A DNA stretch of 64,000 bases, taken from the NCBI GenBank assembly GCA_013399855.1, contig VXAY01006172.1:307780-371779 (forward strand), written 5' to 3'. This stretch comes from Oxyruncus cristatus (lineage: Eukaryota; Chordata; Aves; Passeriformes; Cotingidae). The notes below the pieces were generated by a model, which saw only the letters and a program-made list of their open reading frames with translations, did not search any database and was not told where the DNA came from. Below, in pieces: positions 1-13,440 of the stretch. Numbering within the stretch: position 1 is the first letter of the stretch; each line of letters starts with the position of its first letter. Both the position numbers and the translations under genes were made by a program.

Positions 1-3000
1 AATATTATAGTTCTAAATGGATTGAAGTGAGTAGTAACTACAGTTAACAAATAGTGACATCAGGTGTTCCATTCTGGAAGGAAAAGAAAAGCTGTTACAT
101 ACTTAGTAGTCCTGTATATTAGAAAAAGGAAATGTTGTTCTTATGATCTTTAAGAATGATTTGTAGGAAGGTGCTATGAAAAAAAAAAGGAAAAATCAAT
201 TTACAATATGTGCTGTTTATATGTCTATGAATTTCTTGATCTCTGGTTAAAAAATTTAGTAGTGCAGTTGGACATGCTGCTACCACTTGTTCTAAGAAAG
301 GATTTTAACCAGATAAGTTTAAAAGCAATGGAACAGTTGAGATTGCGTATATGTTTTGTAGTTTAAAGGACTTCAAATACGGAATGGGATTGCAGCAAAT
401 TTTACAGTAGCTGTTGTAAACAGCATGTACTTTGTATAATGCTTCCCTATTAGAGACATGTTATTGCTTGAAAGTGTAGTTCAATGATCTTATATGTCTA
501 CAATGTGTTTTCTGTCACATTAGAAAAAAAATAAAATCATAGTTTGGCAGTAGCTGCGGGTTCTTGCCCTGAAATCATAATTCTCATGCATTGACTCTTG
601 GCAAACATTACTTGGATTTCCAGGTACAAGCTGGAATTAATAAATGTCATCAAAATGAGATGCTTCAATTTCTTATGTCAGCCCATATGGATTTTATCCT
701 AGTGAATATAAGCAATACTAGCTGTGTCTAGTTGTGTTTAACCCTGTAGCCATGTTTAAAGCCTACCACAGTTACATTCCTTTAGGGAAAGAGGAGGAAG
801 GATGAATTTGAAATGTAGGGGTTGAGTTTTCCTAAGGCACTGACTGTTCTTTAACCAATTTTAAGTACTTAAAACATGAATCTGAGACAAGATTGAACAG
901 TTCAAGTTTACAAAAAAGAATGTAATGACAAAGCAATCACTTCTACCTTGCATTGCTTCATGATTTCTCTTACTTATTCTACTTTTTATTGTAATACAAA
1001 CTGATTTGTCCCGTATACCCCCACTTCCATCATATATAGTAAGCGTTGTTCCTTTCCTGTTCTTTGATACCACTGTTGCACAGTATCTCAGGTTTCCCCA
1101 CGTTCTGAGGCTTCTTCATCCCCACCCTGTGCTTTCTAATAGTGACATCTCAACTTCTGCCCTTGGCTCCAGAACCCCTCTGACAGTTGCTTATTTGTGC
1201 ACTGTCAAGTGAGTGAATTACTGCTGACTGGCAGCATCCATCTAGCCAGACAAGATGGATGATGTCTTCTGTCTCAGTAGAAATACTAACAGTGTCTCTC
1301 CCATCCCTGTCTGCTAATTAAAAAAATATATAGTGAAACTGAATGGTTTGTAGCTCTGCACGTTACTGTAAAATTTTGTATGGAAGTGACAGTTACTAGG
1401 AATGGACTGACAAAACAAATCTGACATAAATAATCAGCACAGTTGCATAACCTCAGGCATCTAGACTTAAGAACTACATGTTTTACAACAGGTCTTTATT
1501 TTTGATCAGTGAGACATTTTATCTTTTCTTTCTGTGTAATACATTATCCATTTGAGACCATCTTCTGTTACTGAGAGGGCCCAACACACTTTTTTACCAG
1601 AACTTCTAGAACTAATTGATGCTGAGTTTATTCCCTTTGTTTTGTCCTGGTTCATCTAATCAATCACGTTCATCTTGTTTATATTGTTATTGAATAACCT
1701 GTCTCTCATAAATACTTGGCTGTAAGCAGCAATAAAGTGACTTGCAATGTGATTTCTAGATCTTGCTCAGTAAACAACTAGAAGTTGTCCACATCATTCT
1801 GCTGTCTTTAGTATATGGTTTTTATTTATCTTGGCTTTTCTTGGTCTTGCATCTTGTGAGTTCTGTGTTTTTCTTTTAAAAATCTCTTTTTGAAACAAGG
1901 GAAAAAGTATTTGAATAGTCTTTCAGATTTCAAGAGGTGCTCATAGGTTGCTCTTTACAGGTAGTAGGAAATAACACAATTCCTACAGGTTTTTTTTGTT
2001 TTTTTTTTCAGTGTAACTTCTCTCATCTGTTTTCTGTTATGGAAAGTAAGTGTAGCATTTCACCATCAGTCTGTTAGAAGTGGTCAACAAACAATTGCTT
2101 CCAGGTAGGGATACCATGACTCCTCGTTTAGAATAAAGAAGGCAATGCCGTCAGGAGGATCCACTTTAATTCTTTACATGGCAGTGAACTGTAGAAATTT
2201 GTTGCCTGTGACTGAGAAAGCTGTGACTTTCACATATAAGGGTAGCTGTTTTCTTTGAGGTCTGTGATGTGAGCTGCCCCTTGCATATGAGCTGTCCCTG
2301 GATGTCCGTTGCAGATCTTTGAGACTTCAGTGGAGACTTCTAAAGAAACAGATGAGTTTTGTGAAGGATTTGGAAGTCAAATGTCTCTAAATGAGTGCAT
2401 TGGTTCTTTTAATTAGTAATGTCACAGGTGTTGCCCTTTCCATTTCATATGGAAGTTTTGAAGAAAGCTGCTTCTTATATTTTCAGAACTTTGTGACCTT
2501 TTTTACACAGCTGTTTCATTGACGTAGCATAATTTTAACAGAAAGATGGACTATTTCATGTGTTGGAGATGAAACTGAAGCAGTTGTGCTATGAATGCCA
2601 ACTGCAAAAACTTGTGACTAGCCCACACTTTTATGTTACAGCACAGGATTGGTACTGAAGTGTCCTTGTTTGTTCTTTGTTTATGGATGACTTTTTTTTC
2701 GGCAACTGGTTTGATCCTTTTGGAACCCTTCACTCCCGTGTCATTTTCAGAGTGACACTGAGTTGCTGTACTACATGACAGGATCTGTTCTGGTCTTGAA
2801 AGCTGGCATTTAGATAATCAAACCTAAAGCTAACTTTACAGTGTTCATTTTCTCAAAGAAAGAAAGAAAAAATAGAGCAACATGTGATTAAAGCATGTAG
2901 GATTTGCAGCTGAAAGAACATTCGGCTCATGTTAAAGAGTTAACTAAAATTTCCCCTTAGAAAAGCCTCCAACAAGAGAAAGCTATGATACATCAAACTT

Positions 3001-3280
3001 TCAAAGCTAAATATATAGAGAAAAAGCAAATCTCTTTCATCCCTGGACATAATTTAGGACGCCACGGGAAGTGCACTAAATATTTATGTTTCTTGAGGTT
3101 TCAGCAGAATGTGTAATTAATCCAAATTTTGGACAGAACTTAAAGGAACTAACTTTGAACACATCTTACTTAACAAGACATTTGTGAGGAATTTCTTGCC
3201 TAGTGTTGCTGATCCTGCATGTTATGTCTTTCTTTTATTGTGGTTTGTGATTAAGCAAGAGTGTTGAAACCTAGTCAAGC

Positions 3281-3303
3281 AGTATTTTATGTATTAAAAT
3301 ACT
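3281..3303. repeat. Perfect AT-rich hairpin, 9-bp stem
   Basis: AGTATTTTA and its exact reverse complement TAAAATACT are separated by a 5-nt loop (TGTAT). In AT-rich DNA a structure this size can arise by chance, so no function is assigned. Confidence 0.6.
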
Positions 3304-6300
3304 ATGTGCTGGTTGTTGTCCATTTTATAGTATTTGACACTATCAGACAAAATTAGTTTTGGGTGTAAATCATTACATGATTGAGATAACTATTTGATCG
3401 TGAATTGTATCCTCTGAATCATATGATTTCCTCTTGGAAATTTTGGCATTTCATATGAAAACCAGTATTTCCACTAACAGTTGACAAGTATCTAAATGTT
3501 CGCATATTTTGTCCTTCTTGTCTAACACTTCTGATCACTTTTTGGAACAGATCACTAGCTGATTTAAGCCACTGTTATTCCAGAGAGCCTGGTTATAAGG
3601 TGCAGGTTTCTTGCCCAGTGTTTAAGTGCTTGCCTTTATGCCTGGCATATTGTCATGCATCTGCTTTGCCTGTGCTCAACATCAGCTGATGTGAATGTGA
3701 TGTCAGCTGGAAGCTTTGCACCTGTATCAAAGTTGAACAAAAAAACTTACTAATACCCCTTCTTCATTGCACTGCACTAATGTAGTGGCTCCAAGATGGA
3801 GATGGTTTGTGGTCTCCTGGCTTTCTGCTGGCATGGAACAATTCTCTGGCTGTCTGCACCTGTCTCTGCGGCTCCGTTTTAGCTTTTTGCTGTGCTGTTG
3901 GGTGCTGTGACAAGCAGTATTTTAGGTACTTTGTCTTCTGGTCTCTAGGCATGTGCTCTAGGTTTGATCTTGTATTTGGTATCTCTCCAGTTCAGAGTTT
4001 CCTGGAGTCCAGTTAGGTCAAAGTGGTGACAGCTCTTTCAACTTTGTCCAGTTCCTGATACTGAATTTCCTCACTACTGAAGGCATGTCTATTTGACACT
4101 TGCAGTACATTATAATTAAATTCTGTGAAGGAATTTCAAAATGCATTTTCTTGCTAGCATGAAGAATACAGCTGTGTGGAAAATAGAGCCACTCTAATTG
4201 GAAGGTTCTTACTTATTTTCATGTCTTCAGCAAGAGATTTGGATCTTGTCACTGTATTTGTGCTTCCTTTCAAATCTCCCCTCTTTGCCTCTATTTGTTT
4301 CCTGGTTTTCTCTGCTCTCTCAGAATAAGGTTCCCCCAGCTATCAAATTATACCCTTCCATTGGATTTTTGAGTCTGTTATTTCTGGGGCTTGGTTGCAG
4401 ACTCACATGATTGAACTGACTTCTGTATGGTCACATTCTTTGTTCAAGAGAGCTGGAAATACCCTAAATTAGTAATCCTTGGTTGTTTCAGGCTGTTAGA
4501 TAGAGTAATTTCTTCTGGTACTTTCATAATGGTGTCAGCACAAAGATGAAAAGTATATTGAAGGCAAATGCTTCTGCCCTCCTTGGATGTTTGTGTATGT
4601 GTGCACATGACTATATACTCGTGTAACTACAAATAATTCATTTTAGTCTTCAGAGTTCTTCCTGGGTGTCTTTTTATGTTGTGTATTTGAGTCAAAATTT
4701 TACTTCCGTGATAGTTGATACAAACAGGTCCAGCACCTAATATACTATACAATAATCTCCTCATTTCTCTCCTTAACTCATTTCCATCTACCGATTTAGG
4801 AAGCCAGGCTCTTTATTTCTAACCCGGAATTTACTACATTGCTAGGTGTTATACAAAATAAGTATGTGCATTACAATTTTTTGAGTAAAAATTATTTCCC
4901 AATGTTTTGAGAGCATCAGTACTTTTCCTTGCATTTTTTTAACACTTGCAATGTGTGGAGCACTTTGATCGTTGGTGGTTTGTAGTCAGCAGTATATGAA
5001 ACTCAATATGGTCTGTTCACTAAAACACAGGGAATGTCATTAAAGGTCTATTAACTCTTTGTTCAAGCCCCTTAACTCTTTTCCTTGCTTATTAATCAGT
5101 TGATAAAAATCTCAGAAGTGATCATTAATGATTGAGTATTCTCTCTCGAATGGCACTTCTGACACACATGGCCTCAGGAACTTGACATTTTGGGAATGAT
5201 TCATTACTTGATTAGTAAGGACTTTTACCTCAAAGCAAAACCATTAGGGTTTATCATGCATGACTCAAGGCTTGTATATCACACCCGCTCCTGTAATAGT
5301 CATTTTCCCCAGATAATGTCAGTGAGAGCTACACCCATAGTATAAATTAGTTCTTTTTGGCTTGAATAAATATGCTGTTCTTTGGAGGAGTTATATTTAA
5401 CTTCTCTTGTTTTATTGCTGTTTTGGCTAAATGTAGCTTTTTCATAGCCACTAAAAGCAGCTTGTTGGCTATTACATATAATTAAAATTCTCTATTTTAC
5501 TGGTGCTCACATGGTGTTATGTTTCTATTTCCTTAAGACTTATTTAACTTTAACAGTGGAATACTTACAATGTCATCAAAGCCCCTTTTTATTAGAAGAT
5601 GTATTCCAAAAATGTCTGAAAGTAGTTAGCTGTGCTTGGGAAGCATATATTAGGATGGCTGGCACAAATCTTCTGATTTTGGTTTGTGGTACTTGCTTCA
5701 TTGTGGGACAGTCTTCACTCCAGGTTAGTCAGTTCGTGGGACAAATGGGTAATATTGTTCATATCATACTCATATAGTAAGGGTTTTTTGTGGAGGGAAT
5801 TAGACACATGGAGAAGTTGGAAACACTGCAGCCGTCATAAGAGAAAGAAGTTGGAAGTAAAATGTTCTTGTGTGTGTAGATGTGGCACAAAGGGCCTCAA
5901 CTGTGGTCTGCTGGACTGCATTCAGCCTGGCCTGTCACACTTTCCATGGAGGAGGGTTCCAACTGTGCTGTGCTGTGCCCTACGGCCTCATCTACTGAAT
6001 TTGTTCTCTTGAACCTGTGAATAGCCAGCTTTGAACACCCCCTACTCCATTCAAATCAGTAAAGGACCAAAGGTGTAACTTTTATTATTTTTTCCCCACA
6101 CACTCCACTTGGGCTGCAGTTACCACTTTAAACCCATGGCACCAACGTGACCTGTCGGAGGATTCCCCAAACTTAGATCCAGTCCTCAGGGGTATGGACA
6201 GATTGTACCCCCTGGTGTATAAAGGCAATAGTAGGAAGTGATTTATGTCACTTATTGTGACGTAAGCGTTCTCTAGCAGCTTTTTTTGCATTGGCTAATG

Positions 6301-6509
6301 ACTTTTTGAAGGGGAAGAAATAAGATCTACCCCTACAAAGGAATATTATATCCTCACCCTAATATGAGCTCACCAGACCATGTATGAGGGCTTTCTATAG
6401 GAGCTGAAAGAACCTGTGTGCATTTGAATGAGTGAAAATGGAACCAGTTGGCTACAATTCCCCAAAGAAAGGAATACTGATGAGTTTTATTTCTTTGAAA
6501 GAAATGTCA

Positions 6510-6535
6510 TATCTGATAATCTGAATTATCAGATA
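6510..6535. repeat. Perfect hairpin, 11-bp stem with 4-nt loop
   Basis: The arm TATCTGATAAT is followed by loop CTGA and then the exact reverse complement ATTATCAGATA. The bases just outside do not pair, so the stem ends sharply. No T-run or coding context suggests a terminator; this is vertebrate DNA. It may be chance or the relic of a small palindromic element. Confidence 0.7.
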
Positions 6536-7067
6536 CCCTTGCTGAAGCTTAAATCACTGACAGGCTCTTTCACTGGGATAAATGTACTCCATAGGGAAGA
6601 GAAGAAGTGCTGTGCAGTAGTGTAATCAAAACTTGAATTAAAAAAATGGATACTATCATCATAGATGGATGGAAAGCACTCTTATTTCATTCTCCCTAGA
6701 AAGTTTTCTAGATCAGCCCTGTAATTATGTAGTACAGAAGCATTTGAGGCATAAAAGCCATATAGCTAAGAACTAGTGAGCACATCTGGTAGAAGTTACA
6801 GTGGTTTCTTTGGTAGTTTGCATACATGATCATTGTAAAATCTCTCATTTTAATTGAGTAGTCCAGATATGATGAATTAATTGAATACTAAATTATTATC
6901 CATTTTGGTTGATTTCTGAATGCAGTACTAAACCCATTTTTGATGGCTTGTGATGTAACTTTAATAGTTTGGTTTTGGGTGGCTATTGTACTTTTTTTTT
7001 ACCAGTGTGTACATGGGTGCAGTGCCTTCAGAGAGCTGAATTAACATTGAACTAGATAATTTTCTGG

Positions 7068-7093
7068 TGTAAGCAGATATAAATCTGCTTACA
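7068..7093. repeat. Perfect hairpin, 11-bp stem with 4-nt loop
   Basis: The arm TGTAAGCAGAT, loop ATAA and exact reverse complement ATCTGCTTACA form a 26-nt hairpin. It has the same geometry as the hairpin at 6510-6535 but an unrelated sequence. The stem is too short for a typical miRNA precursor, and flanking pairing is not obvious. Confidence 0.7.
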
Positions 7094-10000
7094 ATAGCAA
7101 TCAATAAATGATACTGAATTCTTTGTGCAGTAGATGACAGTTTTGCATTGTGGATCTATGGCAAATACATGTTGGTTTCAAATTCATGCTGCGTAAATAT
7201 CTCTCAGACTTTGATACTTGGATTCAGTGAAATGCTTGTGTTCATGTCAGTTTATGTGTTCATTATACCAGCAATAAATATAAAGAAGGAGAGCTATACA
7301 AATTTGTGTAATTCAGTAGCATTTTGTGACAAACTCTGGTATTAAAACAAAACAAAAAGATGTCCATCCTGCAAAACAGAACTTAAAGACACCTGGGAAA
7401 TAACCATTTGATGACCAAATGAACTAATTTATTTACTCATCTAATGCTTGCAGATCTTGATGGAAATTGGGTATTGAAGTGGATTTGGTTACTGTTGTAC
7501 CTGTACTGTAAACCCAGCAATACCAAGCTATATTGTCTGCAAACTTAAGCTAAAATATTTCACATCAGTCTGTACAACTACTTGTTTCCATTAACATAGA
7601 GAGGGTGAGCATCTGAATTACTGTTCTGTTGTTCTTGGGTACTCTTTCAGGTGTGAAATTTCATTTAGTCACTGATGATGGCTGGTCCAAAATGACTAGT
7701 ATAGACCAACGTCAGTGGTGGGAACAGACCTCACATCATCAGTTCCCCTGCTCTGCACGCTCCTGGTCAGCTCAGTTAAGATTCTGGGTGGTATTACTTA
7801 CCAGAGGCAGTATAGTAGTAGATTGGATTCCTGAAGAAAAAACCCTCAAAAATAGTATAAATGCTTTATCAACAAAAAATAAAAACCTGTTTCTTTCTAT
7901 GTGTGTTGCTTACAGTCAGCTCTGAGCTGATGCTCTAGCCACTGAGGAAAAATGTAACTTGTGTGGTCATTCTCCAAATTTAGATCTTTTTATTAAAAGG
8001 TACAGTTTATATTGGAGCTAAACTGTTGGTTAAATCTGTAAATTGACAAAAACAAAAGGGAAAAGAACTTTCCCATTTCTTCTTGCCAGTTGGCATTTCA
8101 ACAAATCTATTTTATGTTTCAGTTGTGCTTAAATTCCACCGAGTAGGTGTTTCTACATTGTGAAGCCTTTAATTATTCCATTGTGGGTAGTTTAAACCAG
8201 GATGAAAAGGGAAAAGGTGGTTAATTTGGTGTAATGAACTGAGGGCTTCAGAAGTCAGGAAGGAAGAAGACAGTAGTGATGAGTATCATAACTACGGAGA
8301 TACTATTTTAAGGCTTTTATTAAATAGAATGTTCTGCCCATTCTGCTTGCCTTGAGTTCTTTGACAAAGTTTTATGGCTGCAAATTTCTTGGTTTAATAT
8401 TAGCAATTTATTATGGATACAGACTTGGTGTTATTTAGGTATCTTAAAATTAAGTGCCTGTTTGAGTCCCCTGTTGGATGGACAACCAGGATGCTGAAAT
8501 GTTGAGGTGACAGGGTTTGACTGAAACAGCTCTAATCCTTATTTTTCCAGAAAACCTCTTGGTCAGCTTGGAAAACTCTATGTATGGTTGCTGAAGGCTA
8601 TACTTGTCAGGCTAAGTTCCTGTAACATGGGTAGGAGAAGTGGGGAAAAAGACATTATATATCACAGGAACTGGAGTTTTTAAATGGGATTTTTAAAGGA
8701 ATCATTCCATTTCCCTTTAGGAAATTTGAAAGTATTTGGGATGGATAACATAATTTTTGTCTTGTTCACTGTTTATACTCTTAAGGCCAGTCTGCTTAGA
8801 AAAAGCAACACCTATTAAAGGCCTTTGAGTTCAGAGTCTTTCATGTCACAATGGGTCTATTTACTGCTGTCAGTAGGCTCGTAATATATTCAGTTTGAAG
8901 AGGTTAACAAGCATACCTTGGAGTGTTACTTTTATTTTCTGTTCTGTGACACTTAGCAAAATCCCATTATACAATTGAGTAGTATTATAATGTTAAAATG
9001 TTAATTTGTTCTGCATTCCGTTAAAATTGGATTTTTTTCTTGTGCATTGGCCCATGCGTTTTGTATAAAACCTATAATTTAAGCACTACTCCATAGAAAT
9101 GCCCTAAATTAGTAACCTTTTGCCTTTGCTACCTTAATTACATCTCATTACTTAGTACTTAAAGAGCAACCTCTAGCTATTGGTTAAATATTTGCTAGCT
9201 AAATAGATTTGTCATGTTAAAGAAAACAGTAGCCCTTGCCTCTGTTTTAACTTGATTGGGATTTCGGAGTTTTGAGAAATTCCATGCTTTGCTGGAGAAA
9301 AAGTAAACTTTTTGCATTTTCCTTATTTTTTCATTTCTCCTTAATGAGCATTTCATTGTGTGGTATCCGTCTGTTACACTCCAACAGGCAATTGACAGTC
9401 TGTCTTAAAATAAGTATTTTCAAAAAGACTGCTGTGTTTCAGTATGGTCTATGTCTTCTACCTCCCTTTATTCCTTTTAACTTTTATAAACATTTGATAC
9501 AATAGATTTCTATTCTGCTTGTGGAAACAAATATGAAGCAGCTTACTTGGTTAGTAATAACTATCTTCCAGATTTTTACGTCCTTTTGGGAAGAAGGCTG
9601 TATTGTTTGATCAGAATCACAAGGAATATGATTCATTAAAACATCTGTTGAGTTGTCTTTTCTGACAAATTGAAAAATCAGTTCTCTTTGGTCTTTTAAT
9701 TGTATGCAGAAGTCATAAACTGCAGAAGTTATTAACAGCTTGCAGGTTGACTTAATCTTCAGTATTTTATTAATGTCTATTGGATTGTATTTTTGAATTT
9801 TATTTTGTTTTATCTTTTGCTATTTTTTCTTCTGTATGAAACCATGTGAAGAGATTATAGTGTATAATTGCAGTTAGTTAGAATTTCATGCTGTTAAATT
9901 CCCTGTCTCCCTGTTATATGCGAAGGTATCCTGTTTAATTTCCTATTTTACTTTTTTTTTTTTTCCCTGAGAGCCACGGTAATGGAAGCTTGTTTATAAC

Positions 10001-13000
10001 AGGTTTGTCTATCTGACTTGATTCCTACCCAATACATAACTGCTGTGCTTCTTGTCTAGTTCTTAAATTGATGTTTGCACTGACCACTTGCTTTTGGAAA
10101 CCTGGTGTCTCCAAAAAGTTCCTTCACCCCTTCTTCCCATATGTTTTGTTACATTATGGGTTAAAAATTGCAGACTGGCATGGTTACAGTTTGAAGTATA
10201 ACTCTCCATTTATGTTTATTGTTGTAATACCACTGACTTTATTTTTGACAAAGGCAAGAGACAAGTGGAGAAAAAAACACATTGATAAAAGTCTTCATCT
10301 TGTTCATGTTCTTTTTTTCTGTGCAAAACCCAGCTATGGAACAGATAAACGTTTGCCCTCTAGTGTATAAATTTGTTCCTGTGAAAACCAGTTTTAATTT
10401 CTGAAATGTATGTTATTAAACTTCTACTCAAAAAAAGTTTAAAGGTAGGCAGCAATACCAGCAGTGCATTTGCAGGGAAGGTGGTTGGCTTGTCCAATTT
10501 TAGGCTAAGTACTTCAACTTTGAAGTAGATAGTTTCTCTGGAAACAACTTTTCATGCTCTGTTTCCTATGTCACTGTTTATCCATTCTGTATCCATAAGC
10601 TCTGAAACCATTACTTCACTATTCATGAGAAACGTTTGAGTGATTTGTTGCTTTTTGTCTGTATTTGTTCTTGGGTTTGAATTCAGCAAGTCAATCTGTA
10701 AAGGCAACGACTGCCTAAAAGGCCCTGTTTTATTTTCCAAAAGAAAAAAGTTCTGTGGAAACCTTTCCCTGAGAAGAGTTTTTGAGATTTATGTGGATTA
10801 CAAAGCATTAAGAAGGGTCATTCCTTAATTTTCTTTCCAAGCAAAAATGCCAAGATACAATTTTAGCAGGTATTAGTAAAAATTGAAAAGTATGCTTTGT
10901 GTTCTGGGACCGGTGCCAGCATCTGTATTTGCAACTCCCTAGACAAGTCTGAGTGCAACCTTTTCCTCATTGCCCTCGGAAGACTGCTAGAACAAGCCTG
11001 TGACATTTCTGTTCAGTTGCATCTGTGATATTTACTTCCCCTTCATAATTTTTTTTTTTTTTGGAAGTTTATGGCTACTACAAAGGAGTTCACTCTCTGG
11101 GGAGTGATGAGGGGCGAGAGGGGGAAGGAAAGAAAAAAGTCAGAACACTTTGTTTTGATCACAGGTGCATTCTTCCAGTAGGAGGTCACATTTAATTTGT
11201 GTAGCATGTTTCGGTGATTCTGGATCAGATCCTCAACTATGAATTATCATGGGAGTTAATAGCTCTGACTGTTAACACAAGCTGGGGTCTGTTCTCTAGC
11301 CCAGGTAAGTTTGTTCTTTTTTTAATTAAAACAAATGGGGCTGTAAATTGCAACATTTCATAAAATGTCCAGTAAATTGGAGTAGTTTTTTTTTTAAAGA
11401 GATTCAAAGTCTTGTCTAGTTTTCTGAGAATGTTATAATAACCTATGTTATTTCTTCTATTTTTTTTTTCATATTTTGATAGGGGATCAAATGGAGGGGG
11501 TTGTGGTTAGGTTTCTGTGCATATGTTGCTTTTTCAAAATAGTGTGTTTATTAGGGGAAGGATAGGTAAAATGATGTATGCAAGTCCAGGCTCTTCTAAT
11601 CTGTGTTTCAGGGGGTTTTTCTGTGCCTTATTGAGGCACTTAATTTGTTGTAGTTTTATTCTGAGTGGTAGGGAGCCCTCTTTAATCCTGTTCTGTGTAG
11701 GACTGCTTCAGGTGCTCTAACTTGGAAAATAGGCCACTTTATTAGATCAACTAAATATGGATTTAAATGTCTAAATCCTGGCTTGACAATATATGTGCTT
11801 CAAAAGAGTACCTTTCTTACAAGAAATAAGACTCCTGGATTTTTACCTCTCTGTTTTGTTAACTTCTGCATTGTATAAGGAACAGTTTTGCTTTCAGTGG
11901 AAAAATGGATTGTTCCAGCAGAGTGCAGCAAAAGACAAATATTGTAAATATGTTTAGCTTTCCTGTCAAGAGTTGGTACATTGTAAAAAAATAACTTAGA
12001 TAAGGAGCTCATCATGCTTAAAATACCAAACAAATTATAGAGTGACTTTATATGAAGATTGCAGTTTAGTTAAGTTCTTTCTGCTGTTTTTTCCTTCTGA
12101 AACTCTGAGACACTGATAGAATTTACTAGGCATTAAAAAAGTGTTTAGTGAATATGTAAATAAGTAGAGTATAAAGATATTCTAAATGCTACTGGTTAGT
12201 ACTTTATCTGAGGCTGGATTGCAAGCTGATGGAAGAGTTGAGAGTACAATTCAGGACTCTTCCCTTTTTCCCCATACTTAAGCTATTGGCCTTCCCTGCC
12301 TTTTATAATTTTAGCTACTAATGTTTTGTTTCTTTGGTTGCTTTTAGTGTTTTGAGGGTTTTTTAACCTGTATGATTGCTTTGAAATTTGCAAGCCTTCT
12401 GTTTTTGGCCTTGGTTTCACCATAACATGCAAACATTTTTCTTTATCCTTTCAAAGCCTTACTTTAATTGACATCATTAAGAAAACGTTATATGGTTGCC
12501 TTGACCCTCCAAAATGTAAATGAGAGTAGTGAACAAATAGTGCTTTCTGGATAACATATACAATTTGAGTCAGTCTTCTACTTTAATCTTGAGGGGAAAT
12601 TCCCGAAGATGCCAAAGGATTCTTGCATGTTGCTTATGTGTCTGCCTGTCTAGACCCACTTAAGGATATTTTTTTTCTCTATATAGGTATAGCTTTTCTG
12701 GATAGCAGCAATGTAAAAGAATACTAAAGACACCACCTAAAAGTATATTTTCTTATAACTCTGAACCCAGCAGTAATTTTCAGAAACTGAAAAGAAGAAA
12801 TTTAGCCTTAAAACATGTTGATGAGTGTAAGAGCTACATACATTCACTATTTTGTATATTAAGAAATTGAAAATTAGAACAGATATGTAAAATATTTCTT
12901 AAGAAATCTCAAGTGAATGTGGTTTTCCTTAACCCGTCTTTTAAAATTCATATAATTTGAATCAAGCCATAGGTTCTTACGAACAGTTTTTAGTGTTGTT

Positions 13001-13019
13001 CCCATGTCAGAATCTGGAT

Positions 13020-13440
13020 TTAGAGCCCTAAGCAGGCTTATGTTTTCACTGCCTGGGTTGCAGCCTGATCCCCTGGTCCTCCTGATCCTGGTTTCAAAAT
13101 GCCTTGCACTGCCAAAGTTAAAGTGGGAACTGTTCCCAGGGAGTACATTCTCAGCTCATTAATCAATATGAACAAGTCAAATGAGAGACTGAGGACGAGT
13201 GAGTCTGCTGGGATGCCCATCCAGTCGTTTGTGGGCCCTGGTGGCCCATCACCTCCCCAGTCTGCCCTCCCATCCTTCAGCGGGTCCCCTTCTCCTCTTG
13301 CCACCAGTGGCCCTTCCCTGACACTTGTGCCCAGGAGAGGTGCAGAGTGTTGCTTGTTGCACTAGTCCCTTCCTCTGCCTGCTGTTCCTCACTGGTCACA
13401 TGAGGACAGTTCCCCAGGGCACAGTGAGAGAAGTAGCATG
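13020..13440. other. GC-richer patch of unknown nature
   Basis: This stretch is clearly richer in C and G than its surroundings, with pyrimidine-rich blocks such as CTCCCCAGTCTGCCCTCCC. It is open for 88 codons on both strands (13099-13365 plus, 13038-13304 minus). Neither translation resembles a known domain, and both are proline/glycine/serine-rich from base composition. It could be an old mobile element, a regulatory element or an unrecognised exon. Few CpG dinucleotides are visible, so it does not look like a CpG-island promoter. Confidence 0.4.

Larger units (their letters stand above)
1..13019. other. AT-rich non-coding DNA, no gene seen
   Basis: No open frame here reaches more than about 110 codons, and none shows a family motif, plausible splice sites at both ends, or protein-like composition on either strand. 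Visible content is limited to homopolymer runs (for example T runs near 1990-2010, 9952-9964 and 11049-11062) and three AT-rich hairpins at 3281-3303, 6510-6535 and 7068-7093. The stretch may be intron or intergenic; the sequence alone does not decide. Confidence 0.6.

Noticed and set aside
7629..7925. 98-codon frame beginning near a TTTCAG acceptor
   Set aside because: The acceptor looks fair, but there is no matching donor, and the translation has no recognisable motif.
10068..10370. 100-codon frame with a possible membrane segment
   Set aside because: The hydrophobic residues reflect T-rich sequence, and nothing supports transcription or conservation.
11250..11310. CAG|GTAAGT donor-like sequence
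   Set aside because: No upstream acceptor with an open frame could be paired with it confidently.
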